Shown here one piece after another: positions 1 to 11,600 of a stretch of DNA of 64,000 nt. This DNA is from Botryosphaeria dothidea (taxonomy: Eukaryota > Ascomycota > Dothideomycetes > Botryosphaeriales > Botryosphaeriaceae), in assembly GCA_011503125.2 (NCBI GenBank), contig WWBZ02000002.1, forward strand, positions 682,001-746,000, given 5' to 3'. The number at the start of each line of letters is the position of its first letter. Within the stretch, counting starts at the first letter, position 1. Made by a program: the position numbers and the translations under genes. A model generated the notes under the pieces. That model saw only the letters and a program-made list of their open reading frames with translations. It was not told where the DNA came from and searched no databases.

Positions 1-11
1 CGTATTTGCAG

Positions 12-1488
12 GACCATTGCCGCTATGAACAGCAGTGTGGAAACTCCTGCTCCTGCTGAGAAACTTGCACCTATCCTCAATTCCGAAGAAGAGTTCGCCG
101 TACTCACTAAGCTCGGCATTTCTAAGGATGAGGTTGAAGACATTCTCCCTGCACTTGCCGGCCAGGACTACCATCTGGCTGGCTGGCTGGCATCAGGTCG
201 CACACTGTACGAGCCTACCTGGACCTTCAGAGCAACAAGGCGTCTCGACACGGAGAAGCTTAGCCAGGCATGGCAGAACCTTCAAGAACGTCACTCCATC
301 ATGCGCACTGCTTTTGTTGCGGCGAAGCCTGACACTCCCATCCAAGTCGTGCTCAAGCCTTCCAAGATCGCCACCAACACCTTCACAACTGAGGACGTCT
401 CGGAAGAGCTCGAACCAGCCGTCAAGGCCAGCGTCAAGCGCATTTCGCATACGCCTTCCACCCTCTTAACGCCACCGGTGCGCCTGCACGTCATCCGCAG
501 CGCCGCCGACAACGCCGACGCGCTCCTCATCACCATGCACCACACCACCTACGACGCATGGACGATGTCGCGCCTCATCGCCGACCTGCTCGTCCTCTAC
601 GCCGGCAAGACGCCCGAGCCCGTGCCCTCGTGGTCAGACTTCGCCACCTTCACCCAGCGCTCCCTCGCCGCCCTCGACGAGCGCAGCTTCTGGCAGCAAA
701 CGCTGCACGGCTACACCACGCCCACCCTCCTGCCACCCTCGACCACCACCATCCCCGACGACGCAAACGACCGCTCCCAGACCTTCGTCATGGCCGCCAC
801 CACCTCGCTCTCTCTCTCCGCCGCCGAAGCTGCCGCCAAGGCCGCCGGCCACCACCTCCACACCCTCGTCCTCCTCGCCTTCGCCCGCGCCCTCGCCACC
901 GCCACGGGCGCGCCCAGCCCGACCTTCGGCTTCTTCCAGCTCGGCCGCGGCGCGTCGTTCGACGGCATCGAGGCGCTCAGCGGGCCCACCGTCAACCTGC
1001 TCCCGCTCGGCGTGCGCGACGTGCGGCGCCGCGGCGTCGGCGATGCGGTCGCGGGGATTCTGGAGGCGTTGGCGGCGAGGCTGCCGTTTGAGCAGAGCCG
1101 GTTGCGGGATGTGTGCGCGTGGGTTGGTGGAGACGGGGACGGCAAGAAGATGCCGTTCAATGCGAGCTTGAATTTGTTGTGGCATGGTGATGTTGTGGGG
1201 AAGGAGTTTGGTGGCGAGGAGCGGCTGTTGGAGCCGTTGATGGTGGGTGTGCCGACGGATTTTAGCGCTGATAGGGTGTTGGAGGGCGAAACGGCCGTGG
1301 ATGGGTTGGATGTCGAGTGGGTGAGAGAGGGGCAGATGTTTGTGGATGTGGGGCCGGATAGGGAGAGCGATGGGGTGAGGTTTGGTGTTCGGTGTGATGC
1401 GAGGTTGATGGGGGAGGAGGGCGTGAGGGGTTTCGTGGAGGTGTTTGAGAAGGAGATTGGGGAGGTTGTTCGGGCAGTGGGAGCCTGA
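12..1488 (+). CDS. Nonribosomal peptide synthetase, C-terminal condensation domain (5' part outside window)
   Basis: This is the last exon or part-exon of an NRPS. The frame is open to the left edge, and a 3' splice signal (TTTGCAG) ends at base 11, so the ATG at 25 is probably internal. The protein carries a condensation domain with the core motif HHTTYDAW, a variant of HHxxxDG; the second His is the catalytic base in this family. A later block ending GPTVNLLPL matches the conserved VNxLPL segment. The protein ends with the domain: no thioesterase or reductase follows, and only a short stub of possible carrier-domain linker precedes it. Terminal condensation domains are typical of fungal synthetases that release cyclic peptides, including hydroxamate siderophore synthetases, which this domain resembles; that assignment is inference. 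From about base 1060 the third-position preference changes from C to G. It converges on the GH78 gene 250 nt away. Confidence 0.8.
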
Positions 1489-1740
1489 ATGGTGGTGAGA
1501 GGAGTGTGAAGGATGTATAATATCGCTATAAATAGTTTTCTTGTTTCATACACTTAGATCACGGCGCTTGGGAGGACGAAAGCGAGAAAATTCTTGATTT
1601 GGGAAAGAAAGGACGGTATATAGATTGCACATGTTTTCGTTTTTACTTTCTTTCTTTTCATTACACTCATTGCATCTGAACATCGCCACCCCATTATCAA
1701 CATAATACTTTTGTCATTCGTGCTTCCAGAGATAAAGCAC

Positions 1741-4066
1741 TCAAGCGCACTGAAAGTCGACCGTCCACTTCCCGCCGCTCAAGCCCTCCACCACAACCCT
1801 GTCCGCCGCGCCCTTCTTCTCCGCCGCCTTGACATCCACGCTGTTCGTCTCCGCGCCCTCCACCACCAGCGTGCCGTCGCACGCGGGATACTCGACGCTC
1901 ACCGACCCGCTCGTGCCGGCCGGCGTCTCGAACGCGATGCCAAACGCCCCCGTCCGCGCGTCGCGCGTGTTGTTCACGCTGAACGCGCCCAGGCCCGTCG
2001 CGAAGCCGGCCTCGGCCGTCGCGAGGTCGCCGAGGCTGGGCTTGATGACCCACGTCTGGCCACCGGCACTGAGCAGCTGGATGCCGGCGACGAGGAAGGT
2101 GAGGGTGGAGGTGGGCCCCGTGGCCCAGCCGTGGGCGTGCGAGATGCGCGGGTCGTTGTGGTAGGGCGCGTAGTGCAGGTCGCCCGTCGTGCTGTAGCCC
2201 TCGACGAAGGTCGAGTTGGTCATGCGCGGGTCGTCGAGCATGAAGCCCCACTGCAGGCGCACGAGGGCGAGGGCCGCGCTGGCGTTGCCGGCCTGCACGT
2301 GCGCCTGCAGCTCGAAGCCGCTGATGAAGGGCGAGATGGCGTCGGCGGCTTCCGGGGCGGGCGCGCCGTAGGGGGTCCAGCGCGAGGTGAGCTGTTGCGA
2401 GATGGAGGAGGATTGGGTCGAGTTGAGGGTCAGGTTGGCGACGACGGCCCAGGCGTTGCCGTCTTGTGGGTGGAGCGTGGTGGTCTCGTTGTCGCGGTAC
2501 AGGCCGGCCGAGGCGTCCCAGAGGAGGGTGTTGGCTGCGGACTTGATCTTGTCGGCGGTCGAGGACCAGGTGGCCAGGGTGTCGGTCTCGTTGAGGGCGG
2601 AGGCGAGGATGGAGACTTGGCTGATGGTGTAGTAGAGGATGGCGTTGGCCTCGATATTGTGGCCGCCCATGCCAAAGCGAAGCCAGTCGTTCGAGGACGT
2701 GACCTTTGGCTTAAAGTTAGCATGTTTGTACTCTAGGGCAGACATCGGGAGAGCTTACATTCATAAGACCGGTATCATCGATGAAGCTCAGGGCGAAGTC
2801 CATGGCAAGTTTGACGTCATCCCATATGCTCTGGAGATAGTCCATGTCACCCTGGTACTACTGTCAGATGTGTCCAGGCACACTTTCTACTTGAGGTATT
2901 CCCCCACTTACAGAGTAAAGGTACAAGTCGGCCACGCCAATTATAGTATACATGTGGTATGTGTGTGAGAGCGTGTAAGTGAACGGGCGACCGGCATATG
3001 GGAGCTGGCCGGAGCTCTTGTTCTGGATATCAAAGAGCGAGTTGAGGGCATTCTGAATCGAGATCAAATCGTTCGTGCTCGCGACGACCTGAAACAGGCA
3101 GACAGATCAACCTCGTCATCGTCAAGATTGAATGAAGGGGTTAACTTACACGGCAATAGCCATGTCACCAGCCCAGACAAGTCTGTCACGCTTGGCTCCG
3201 TCGACGAGAACCGAAGTGCCATTGGAGATCGTGTAGTTCACGTACCAGGGCAGCGAGCCGACTTCTTCCGTAGTCATGTTTGAAGTGATTTCACCGAGGT
3301 AGATGAGAGCATCGCCATGGTTGGGATCGATGGTGCAGATCTGATTGGTGTATGCGCCTGTGACAGGAGTCAGTAACTATAAGGCATGTCAGGTCTACGT
3401 TCTCCTGATACTTACCAGCATACCAAACGCGATTCAGCAGATCGTCTGTCACAAGTCAGCGACTGCTCTCCTTCTGCTTGGTGGAGATCGAGTACCATCA
3501 CAGTGGAAGTAGCCAGTGTAATTCCGCAGCTGATCATCCGCCCAATGCGGCATGGCCGTGTAATGCGTCGTAACCTGCGTGACCTCGAGGCTGCCCGTCG
3601 TGTTGTGCACCAAGCTCAGATACCTAAACGCGCCGCGCTCATTCTGCCTGGGGACGGTGTAGACGCCAGCCTCTTTTGGCTGGAACCACAGCGTCTCGTC
3701 CTCGCCGGCATCGGCGGTGGCATCGCTGCTCTCGCCCGAGATCCACAGGGAGCTCTCAGAGAAAGTGATGCCGATGTGCTGGTTCTCGTCGGAGAGGTTG
3801 CCAATAGTCAGGGAGACGACGCCGGCGATGTTCTTCTCGTAGTCGAAGGTGACGGCCGAGGGGTCGGTGAAGATTGCGCTGCCGAGAGAATCGCCGGCCA
3901 CGCTTTCAGCGCCCTCAACGGTGCCGTTGACCTTCCACACCGACACCGGGTGTAGGGTGCGGCTAGACGGTGCCAAAATGTATTCCTCATAGGGCACAGC
4001 GAGTGCGGAAGCTGCTAGAGTGGTGAGTAAGGCCGCAGTGCGGCGGATCGAGCAGTGCGAAGCCAT
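1741..4066 (-). CDS. Secreted GH78-type alpha-L-rhamnosidase
   Basis: Predicted extracellular enzyme that removes terminal alpha-L-rhamnose from plant polysaccharides or glycosides. I read six exons: 4066-3496, 3445-3416, 3357-3152, 3088-2912, 2851-2759 and 2703-1741, about 679 residues. A signal peptide opens the protein (basic residues, then a hydrophobic stretch ending ASALA). The middle part joins across introns to give a DLLNRVWYAGAYTNQ motif and then DRLVWAGDMAIA, both typical of the six-hairpin catalytic core of GH78. The C-terminal HAHGWATGPTS motif and a beta-rich tail also fit the family. Several N-glycosylation sequons are present. The third donor is ambiguous: GTGTAAG at 3151 keeps the frame with the acceptor at 3089, while the stronger GTAAGT two bases on does not. 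Exact substrate cannot be told from sequence. Confidence 0.85.
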
Positions 4067-4710
4067 GGTTTGAGCGGCGACGGAGCTGTGTCGGAGGCTT
4101 GCGGAGGGTCCAGATGGAGATGGACCAGCTCTTTAAAGGAAATGCACCCTGGAGCATGCTCGAGATGTCTGGAGAGCCTCACGAGCCGCCACCGGCGGGA
4201 CAGTGGCCACCGAAGCGGGCGGGCCGGGATGACGTCCGCGCAGGTACATTATTCGAGAGAGTGGTGTTCTCCCCAGGTCCAAGGGCACTGCTAGCAGGGA
4301 TGTGGCGGATGGCGTTGACAAGCTTGAGCAGAAAATGGAGGACGGGTGCTTGGCGGCTCGGTGTGGTTTGGACCGAAAGCCACATGACGTGCGTCATAGC
4401 GGTCCCTGAACGGCCATTGACCGGCGCGGGTCTTGCGGTGTTGACTCGACCAAAAGGAGATTGTCGGCCCAGATGGCGGAGAAGTCGACTGGCAAGGCGG
4501 CGGATTGGACGCTCGCACAAACTCCGGCTTGATCCCTGCTGCAGAAACGGCTGCACGCCCCGCACTCCCCGCAAAACTGCGGATCTCGAACCGCGGGTGG
4601 CGCCCAACTGCTTGGAAGCCGGATCCTACAAGTCGTGAGCATGTTTGAACGCCGCCAGGTACCCGGTCAGCTGAGGAAGATAGACCTCGCCTGCTCAGTG
4701 TTTATGCTTA
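4067..4710. other. Upstream region of the GH78 gene
   Basis: No gene recognised. A TATA-like CTTTAAAG at 4131-4138 lies about 65 nt before the GH78 start, read on the minus strand. The far end is GC-rich with several CGG triplets, which are possible zinc-cluster half-sites but not paired convincingly. The transposon inserted at the TA at 4709-4710. Overlapping frames of up to 179 residues on both strands look like chance ORFs. Confidence 0.4.
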
Positions 4711-4752
4711 ACGTGGTTCACAAGCGAGCGGTCACCCCAACCAAATTCAGAC
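4711..4752 (+). repeat. Left terminal inverted repeat of the transposon
   Basis: The first 30 bases are identical to the inverted right end; the match then resumes after the 17-bp insertion found only in the right copy, with one mismatch in the last 12 bases. Confidence 0.93.
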
Positions 4753-4813
4753 AAGTTAAACACGAATAGCACAACACCACAACAATTTATGATAGTGCAT
4801 TAAATGCCGTACC

Positions 4814-6463
4814 TTACGCAGTATCTAATACTTCCTTTTGACAGGTACGAGAGTTATGCCCAGTCTTGCCACAGCGCCCACAGCGGCGTTGTTGCGTCGC
4901 GCCGCTCTCTGCCCGCAACCTCTTCGCAGGCTTCTCACCCTCCTCCTGCCTACCAGCACCCTCTATAGCAATTAATTCAGTGCCCTCGTCCTTTGTTAGG
5001 ATCCCCTGATTCTTAATATACTTGCGCTTCCGTGATTTTCGCTTGCTTGCCGCCTCATTTGCCTTCCGAAGACTCGCAATCTCGTCGCGCATTAGCACCA
5101 TCGAATGCACCATCATCTCAGCGCCCTTCGTGAGCCGATCGAGCGAATCAATAATGGGAGAGGGCGAGGAACCTTGGTGCCTCTGGATCCGATCGCGAAT
5201 TAACGTTGATTGGGACCCAAACTCAAAAGCGTTTCTTGGTGTTTTAGATTCCCATGGGCTATCCTCTGGTGCGGGTGGTGACGGCGTACGAAGCTGCACA
5301 TCAAGCTTGGACAACACTACCTCCGGGTTAAATGGGACTAGCCCAGCGCCTCGAAAGCTTGAGCAGATATTTCTCTTCGTGAATACCCGCTCAAAGGCCG
5401 CCTTAAACGCAGGGAGGAATTCCAGCTTAGTGATGTGATTGATGCGGTTGCGCGCCAAGCCACAGATCTGGTCCCCATACGCGCGCTTCAACGGCGAGAA
5501 GCAGCCCACATCAAGTGGCTGCAGCAGATGCGACGAGTGCGCAGGCATGCAAAGAGTAATAATATTACTCTCCTTGCAGATTTCCTGGAAATCGAGCGAG
5601 TTGTGGCTGCTGTGGCCGTCGATAATTAGCAGCCGATGCGTGCCCACGGTGCGCGTCTTCGTGTGCGCGTCGAAGTGCTTCAACCACGCGACTCCAAGCT
5701 CATTCGTTGTCCAGCCGTTCTCGCTGACCCCAATAACCCAGTCGCCAGCTATCGCGTTGTCCTCGTACCAGCTGGAGATGTGGTTCTTGCCAGCGAAGAT
5801 GATGAAGGGTGGAATCGCCCACCCGGCAGCGTTGATAGCCTGGATCACCGTGGTCCACTCGCGATTTCCAGGCTGGACAACCTTCCGCTTGCCACGCCTC
5901 TCTGAACCTGTAACAACAAGCTGCGACGAGATAACGCCCATCATAAAGCCAGTTTCGTCAAAGTTGTAGCTGTCCTCGTCCTGAATGCCGTACTTTGCCT
6001 TTATGGACTGCACAAGCTTGAACCAGTCGCCAATTACTCGCGAATCCTCGTTCACGGCTCGCTGGCGATCGTACGAGCGGCTCCACTGAGTTTTAAGCTC
6101 AGGCGTGCGGTTGATGAAGTTGTCTGGCCAGTTCTTGCCAACCTGCTTTTCACCACGCTCCTAAAGTAGTTTATTGGCCATATCTCGCACGGCAGCCTTC
6201 GTGGGCGGAAAGCCTCTCGAATCCAGGTCAAGTATGTGTTGGACAATTGCTAGTTCTTCGTACTCAGTGAGCTTCTTTGAATTGGGCTCACAATCGCGTC
6301 GTGCAGCGGTCCCGTCGCGTCGTCGGCGCAATGTAGTTCGGGAGACGTCGTATGCGGTTGCAGCGCGGTTTTCGCTTTGAATTTGGCTGCAATTAATAGC
6401 TTGAATAGCAAGAAGAATACTGCCTTCGTTGTAAGTCAATTGCACGTTGTGTTGTTGTTGCAT
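4814..6463 (-). pseudogene. pogo/Fot1-type transposase, interrupted by one in-frame TAG
   Basis: The frame runs from the ATG at 6463 to the stop at 4814 (549 sense codons plus one internal TAG at 6163-6161). N-terminal part, before the stop: a psq-type helix-turn-helix (ending VSRTTLRRRRDG) and the start of a CENP-B-type DNA-binding domain (LDLDSRGFPPTK). After the stop the frame continues without a shift through the rest of the CENP-B-type region, which keeps KNWPDNFI and RTPELKT, and then the DDE-1 endonuclease. The three acidic residues lie in NFDETG, IDGHSSH and PLDVGCF. The C-terminus has a basic stretch and a CCHC knuckle, CGRCGKTGHNSRTC. Everything but the single stop is intact. The stop could come from a C-to-T change, as repeat-induced point mutation would produce, but one site is not proof. 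Without readthrough the element is non-autonomous. Confidence 0.9.
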
Positions 6464-6485
6464 CGCGAAAAAGGTAGGACGCGTC

Positions 6486-6544
6486 GTCTGAAGTTGGTTG
6501 GGGTGACCGCTCGCTTGGGGTGACCGCTCGCTTGTGAACCACGT
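6486..6544 (-). repeat. Right terminal inverted repeat with internal 17-bp tandem duplication
   Basis: On the plus strand, GGGGTGACCGCTCGCTT occurs twice in a row (6500-6516 and 6517-6533). The left end has one copy. The outer 28 bases match the left end exactly. Confidence 0.93.
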
Positions 6545-7115
6545 TAATTGAAAACGTCAATCTTGCGCTGCAGATGCTGTTGCTTAATGTCGAACACCGC
6601 TCCAAGTTCCGGCCAAAGGCGGTAACTCGGCCGGCGAACTCCGCGATATTAATGCCCCATCTGACCACGACCGGACCCAGAACTAGTTTTTCGCTGCGGA
6701 GTGCGGAGTCCTCCACACCCCGAGCCCCCGAAGCTCCGGATATCCCGCGAGACACAAGAGTGATGTCGCATGTTCGGGGTGATCCACTATTGTCAGCTCC
6801 GCCATCTCAACTCTCCATGACCCACAAACACCAATTGATTCGAATCATTGAGCGATTGCGGTTTATGGTATTGGCAAATTAGTAAGCTGTGGAGGCTGGT
6901 GAAATAAAGAGAAAGAGCATGTTATATTTTTCAGGGGTATCAGCAAGCGAGCTGGTATCAATGGTGGCGTTGTACAAGACTCCGAAATAAGAAAACATGG
7001 TATCGAGGACGGGAGACATGTCAAAAGGGAATGATACTGGAAAGGTGCGGAAAGGAGACAATGAAACGCAAAACGAAAACTGACCCACCCGTCCGTGTTG
7101 ACTGGGGCAGCTGAC
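6545..7115. other. Intergenic, no gene seen
   Basis: Lies between the transposon right end and the 3' end of the receptor-like gene. The part next to that gene (6880-7115) is more AT-rich and is probably its 3' untranslated region. No repeat or RNA gene recognised. Confidence 0.4.
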
Positions 7116-8694
7116 TCAGCTGACAGTTACCTCCGTTGTTCTCAAGATGCCTCTGCCTCGTGGCCTCAATGTCTCGTCTTCATGTGGCAAGATCCCGTCA
7201 CCGCTTGTCTTCCTCGCCTCAAGATCCCAATCCTTCTCCCCCTGCTTTGATGCTTTGGACGTCGAGCCAGAAGATTCCCTACTTCCTTTCGAGGTCAAGG
7301 GAAGTCCTGTATTCAATCTCGAGTCCAGCTGTCCCACTTCCCTGACTCCAACCGAAACTTGTGCCACGTATGGATCAACCTTCATGTTTTCTGCGTCTCC
7401 CCGGGAGCGAGACATGCTTGCCATCGCAAAGCTCGAGCTGTCGGGTTGTTTGAGATACCCAAGAGTAGCAGAGCGACTGCCATATCCATTGTATCCGGAT
7501 GGACGGCGGTTTCCGGTACGTCCGCCGGAGCTGGTGATGGCGCGTGCCGTTTCCAGGAACCAATTGAATAGAGGTTTCAGCGCCGGTAAGCTGGCCGCGA
7601 TAATGCCAATATTCAATTCGATGTAGTTCCATACATTGAAAGAGTCGTGCCTGTCATGTCAAGAGTCTTGTCAGCTTGCTTTGCAATGCGCATAGGTCTT
7701 GAACTGGAATGGCTCTTACACGGTCCAGTCCGGGTCATCGAGGACATTCCATTGCGACACGCATTTGACGATAGCAGCCGCAGCTGCAAAGTATCCCAGA
7801 CTGAGAACGGAAACCAGGGTAATCTTGGTCCGCAGGTTCACCTTCAGTCTCCAAACTAATGGGACAGGGAGGGAGGCGAAGAGGAAGTCGGTAAGGATAT
7901 TCACAACTGCAGATGAGTCGTTAATAGGAAACCATGCCTTCTCCGACCAAGGCGATCTTACTGCTATTGAACATGCCAATGTTTCGGAATGTAGTCATCG
8001 AGAAGCATTTAGCGTTTCCTATCGGAGCCCGGAGAGAGTAGTCCCAGGCGGCCGCCACTGGCGTACATTGGAAAATGAGTGTACCAGCACAAGCTATAGT
8101 GAACATGACGAGGAACACTGCAGCAACACCTGTCAATAGAAGCGGAGAGGCCGTTATTCTCTTACGACTTACCGATTGTGCCCCACAGAAATCTCACATT
8201 CCGAGTGCGTTGGGCGAGCCGCATGAGAAACAATGCAATGGAAATTTTGACTGCACTGACCGCGACCATGACGATGATGGCGTGAGCATACAGCCATTTC
8301 GAGAACTTTGTATAGTTCACAGGGTCCATGACCATTACTGCAGCATGTTTCCCTAGTCCATGCTCTGTCTCCTGGACAAAGCACACTAGGACAACAATGC
8401 TCAACACCTGTACAAGGTCTCAGTGTTGGGCTCGGGTCGAAGATACGCAAACAGGAGAATACTGACCATTGCGAGAAGCATAACGCAATCATCTGACCCA
8501 ACAAACCTCAACATCCAAGCCCTCACGTAGAACCTCAGCATCACCACTACCGCCGCCAGGGCGCAGAATACGCTTGTGATGGATAAGATTTCATGTGAGT
8601 TGTCGAAATTCACATATTCTGGGGGAAATTGGCTGAGACCGGACTCGTCGGTGACGGAATCGGAGCCAGATTGGCGCTTGAGGTATACAGACAT
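7116..8694 (-). CDS. Fungal rhodopsin-fold (PTH11/SAT4-like) integral membrane protein
   Basis: Five exons read as 8694-8467, 8407-8173, 8129-7962, 7906-7720 and 7650-7116, about 450 residues. The product has seven predicted membrane helices; the first segments read HEILSITSVFCALAAVVVML and, across intron 1, the segment that follows SDDCVML. Further helices hold FSKWLYAHAIIVMVAV, MTGVAAVFLVMFTI with the FQCTPVAAAWD motif, and a conserved NILTDFLFASLPVPLVW. This order, with CxPxxxxWD after helix four and a TDxxxxxxP helix five, is characteristic of the fungal rhodopsin-fold family often annotated as PTH11-like receptors or SAT4. The last 130 residues form a polar cytoplasmic tail with many Ser and Arg. 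No extracellular CFEM domain precedes the helices, so it is not a classical Pth11. Ligand and role are unknown. Confidence 0.85.
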
Positions 8695-11600
8695 TCTGGC
8701 TGGTGTTGAGGCCCTTGCAGAGGGGCTGGACGCCGTTGGCTGTGCTAACCCAAGAGGAGGTTTGTCTAGTAAATAAGATTCCGGGAGGGCGTTCGAGTGT
8801 TACATGTAAAGGGTATAATATGAATTCCAAGAGGGTCGATTTGATGAAAAAAGGTCAACACAGGTAGACATCACTTTGGCAGATTGATCTGCAGAGAAAA
8901 TGGAAGGAGGTTTGGGTGTTAAGGTAAAGAGGGAGCAAGGATATTGCAGGAAAGGCGGGCGAGCTTCCAGATGGCGTGCCTGTGCCTGGCGAGCCAAGTG
9001 ACTGTGTGTCCCGGTAGCAGAATCTGCAGGATGCCGGGGGCACATGGCGGGCGGAGGATTTGACACGAGAGGGGTTAGACTGAGAGCAGATTAAGGATCT
9101 CACTCGTGGTGTCGGCAGGGTTCAGTAGTGTCCGTTCCACAAACAGACGAGACCGGAGACGTTCTTGCTGCAGGTGCAGATGCAGGCTGGCCGAGTCACC
9201 ACCGGAGGGCGCCACCGCGTGGGAGGAGAAGGTAGTGTCCTCGGCTGACCAGCCGGTGGGTCCCAAAACGGCATCGAAGACAGCACGAGAAGGGTATAAG
9301 ACACGGTTTCATGGCAGACTCGTATAACACGCAACCATCCAGGGGCAACGCCGGTCCATGATCGAACATCACATTCCGAAAGTACCGAGGAGCCAGGATG
9401 CCATCCATCATCCGTTGCTCGAAAGCTTGGCTAGACGCGAGTCAGAAAAAAAAAAGACTTGGAGGTGGAAAGAGCCGTGGAGGATGTGAATCAGGGCGGT
9501 GATCCGTCATTCAGCGAGGCAGTGATGGCCGACATGGATTGGTACAGATGCTCTGGCCGTGCTCCCTGCCAGGCCCCAAACGGACGTCTCAAGTCATGAT
9601 GGCGTGCATGTTGTACCCCCCGCTGTTACAGGCAGCCATTACCGCGGGTCTTTAGCGTCGCCGGCGTTGGCTGGACAAAGGTAGGATTGAGGAACGGACA
9701 GGCCGGCAGACGGGATTGACTGCGCGCAATAATTGGCTGGGAGGGGTCGCGGATGGCGGGCGGGCGAGCACGAGCTGGCACGGCGGCAGTGGAGTGGCGG
9801 GCGCGTCGTGGAAGGTGGTGGGCTGCGGCTAGGGCGAGGCTAGAAGAGAAGCTGCGGGAACGGTTTCGACGCTACCAGGCACGGCAGCAGGCCGATGGCG
9901 GAAGAGCAGGGTAGTGGGATGGAGCACGGAGGCTCGGGCTGCGGCGCAGATGCAGCGAGCGTGCAAGCGACCAAGATCTGTGGCATGGTCTGGGGAATAC
10001 GACCAGGAACGGCGGGCGATTGGCTGCGCGACATGATCCGGCGGGCCTCGCTCGCCGCGGGCCCGTGGGTCTCGCTTGCCTTTGCCGTCAGTGCTTCCCA
10101 CGCTCCTGCAACCGCAACCCTCCCGCCCTCTATCTGCGATTCAGCCTTCTGCATCCACAACCCAAGCTCCGGCGCCACATGCACCATCCGCCGTTCCCAC
10201 CTTCCCCTGCGCCGCCGTCCATGTCGGCTGCCTGATCTGGTCATCCCACCGTGCCTAGAAGAGCCGCCAACATGCCGTCCGACACTCCGTTTGTCGCTCG
10301 CCTCTCAAGCATCACCAATCGCGGGAGATCGTTGCTGGATCGTCGCGCCCGGCACGTGCGAAGGAAGAGACGCAAATCTGCAGAACACTGTCTGGGATGC
10401 TGCTTCTATCGGGGCACCTCTTGAACACGCCGGCAGTCCCAAGTCTCATCAGGCTCCGGTCCGTCTGCTCTGCTTCTTTCCGTTTGATCCACCCCGCTCT
10501 CCGTGTACGTAGACGTCCCGCTCGACGCCACCTGCCTGCCCCCATTGTTCGCCCTCGCCAGGCCGCGGGCCCGGGTCGAGAGTTCCCCGTCGATCATGTT
10601 ACGTACGAGATCTCTCAGCGACAAACTCCACCAAGCCGGACCCGCATGAGTCCAGAAGACCGAATGCCTGAGGGTCTTGGTAAGCTCATGTGGATGCTGA
10701 AGCTGATGGTACACGCAAATCCTGTCTTATTTCCGAGGGAATGTTGACTCTGGAGCAAGACTGCTTGTCTGCTCCTGGCCCGTTCTTCCAGCATACCTGT
10801 CCTCCAGGGGCTTATCCCACGTTCGGCTGAATGCATCTCCTCAAGATGGTTCGGTCGCATAAGAGCCCCAAATCCGTTGCATTGACTGTCGGCTGCGCCT
10901 CCTTGTACTTCACCCTGTCACAGCGGACATTTACGCGTGCTCGCTTCTTCCTGGTCTAGAAGGCTGCATGGGAAAGTGGCCCTCGAGGTCAGGCGTGGTC
11001 CAGTTCCAGTATGTCCGCCTGTCGTACGCATAGCATGGCCACGTTATTGAATTCAATATTTCGGCCAACCAGCTATCTTCAGTCATATGGTCTTAAACGC
11101 GTACCTGACTAAATGGCAGACTGGAGTTTTCCGTGTGTACCTTGCGCGATTAAGCGAGCATGTTGATCCCTTTTGCCTGAAGCCGTATCACACTGATTCA
11201 AACAGTTGATCCCGTGCGAATCTCAGGATAAGCACTGGCGATGCTAGCCTGTGCGCCAAGTGGGCAAAGCCAAGGGCCTCTCTGCAACGAGTTCTTCACA
11301 GAACAGGTGCATCTCCAGCAGAACCAAGAGAAATCGCATTTGCAGTCTGCTCATTGGACCAAGCACCCGTTCGTGCATGGCCACCCCGAATAGTGCTTAC
11401 ATATGGCTTGATCGAGGGATCCTATGTTTTTCCTTTTCTCTTCTGGCCCCCATTTATATTGGGGCTCGTGCAGAGAATCGATGCGGAGCCCACTTTAACT
11501 AGATGTGCGCCACCTGCTAGTCTAACGGCCACTCGGTCTTCGCACAAAGGGACCGCGGAACTTTGCACGCTATGTGATAGACAGGGACCTAACTTATCAT

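Larger units (their letters stand above)
4711..6544 (-). mobile_element. Complete pogo/Fot1-type DNA transposon (Tc1/mariner superfamily), 1834 bp
   Basis: A class II transposon with both ends intact. Terminal inverted repeats begin ACGTGGTTCACAAGCGAGCG at both ends, and each end is flanked by TA (4709-4710 and 6545-6546), the target duplication expected for Tc1/mariner elements. A single transposase frame on the minus strand fills the interior. Size, TA duplication and a DDD catalytic triad place it with pogo/Fot1-type fungal elements. The left repeat spans 42 bp. The right is 59 bp because of an internal 17-bp duplication. The ends match closely, which suggests a fairly recent insertion or low decay, yet the transposase has an in-frame stop. 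Confidence 0.95.

Noticed and set aside
2704..2758. N-terminal extension MSALEYKHANFKPK of the last GH78 exon
   Set aside because: It is intron sequence: GTAAGC donor at 2758, a GCTAAC branch point and an AAAG acceptor at 2704 remove it and leave the frame intact.
1..4066. A secondary-metabolite cluster around the partial NRPS
   Set aside because: The adjacent genes are a rhamnosidase and a transposon; no tailoring enzyme, transporter or regulator is beside it in this window. The left side is unseen.
9829..10747. Overlapping 90-205-codon frames on both strands near 10 kb
   Set aside because: They overlap each other, have biased composition and no recognisable motif; nothing distinguishes any one as a gene.
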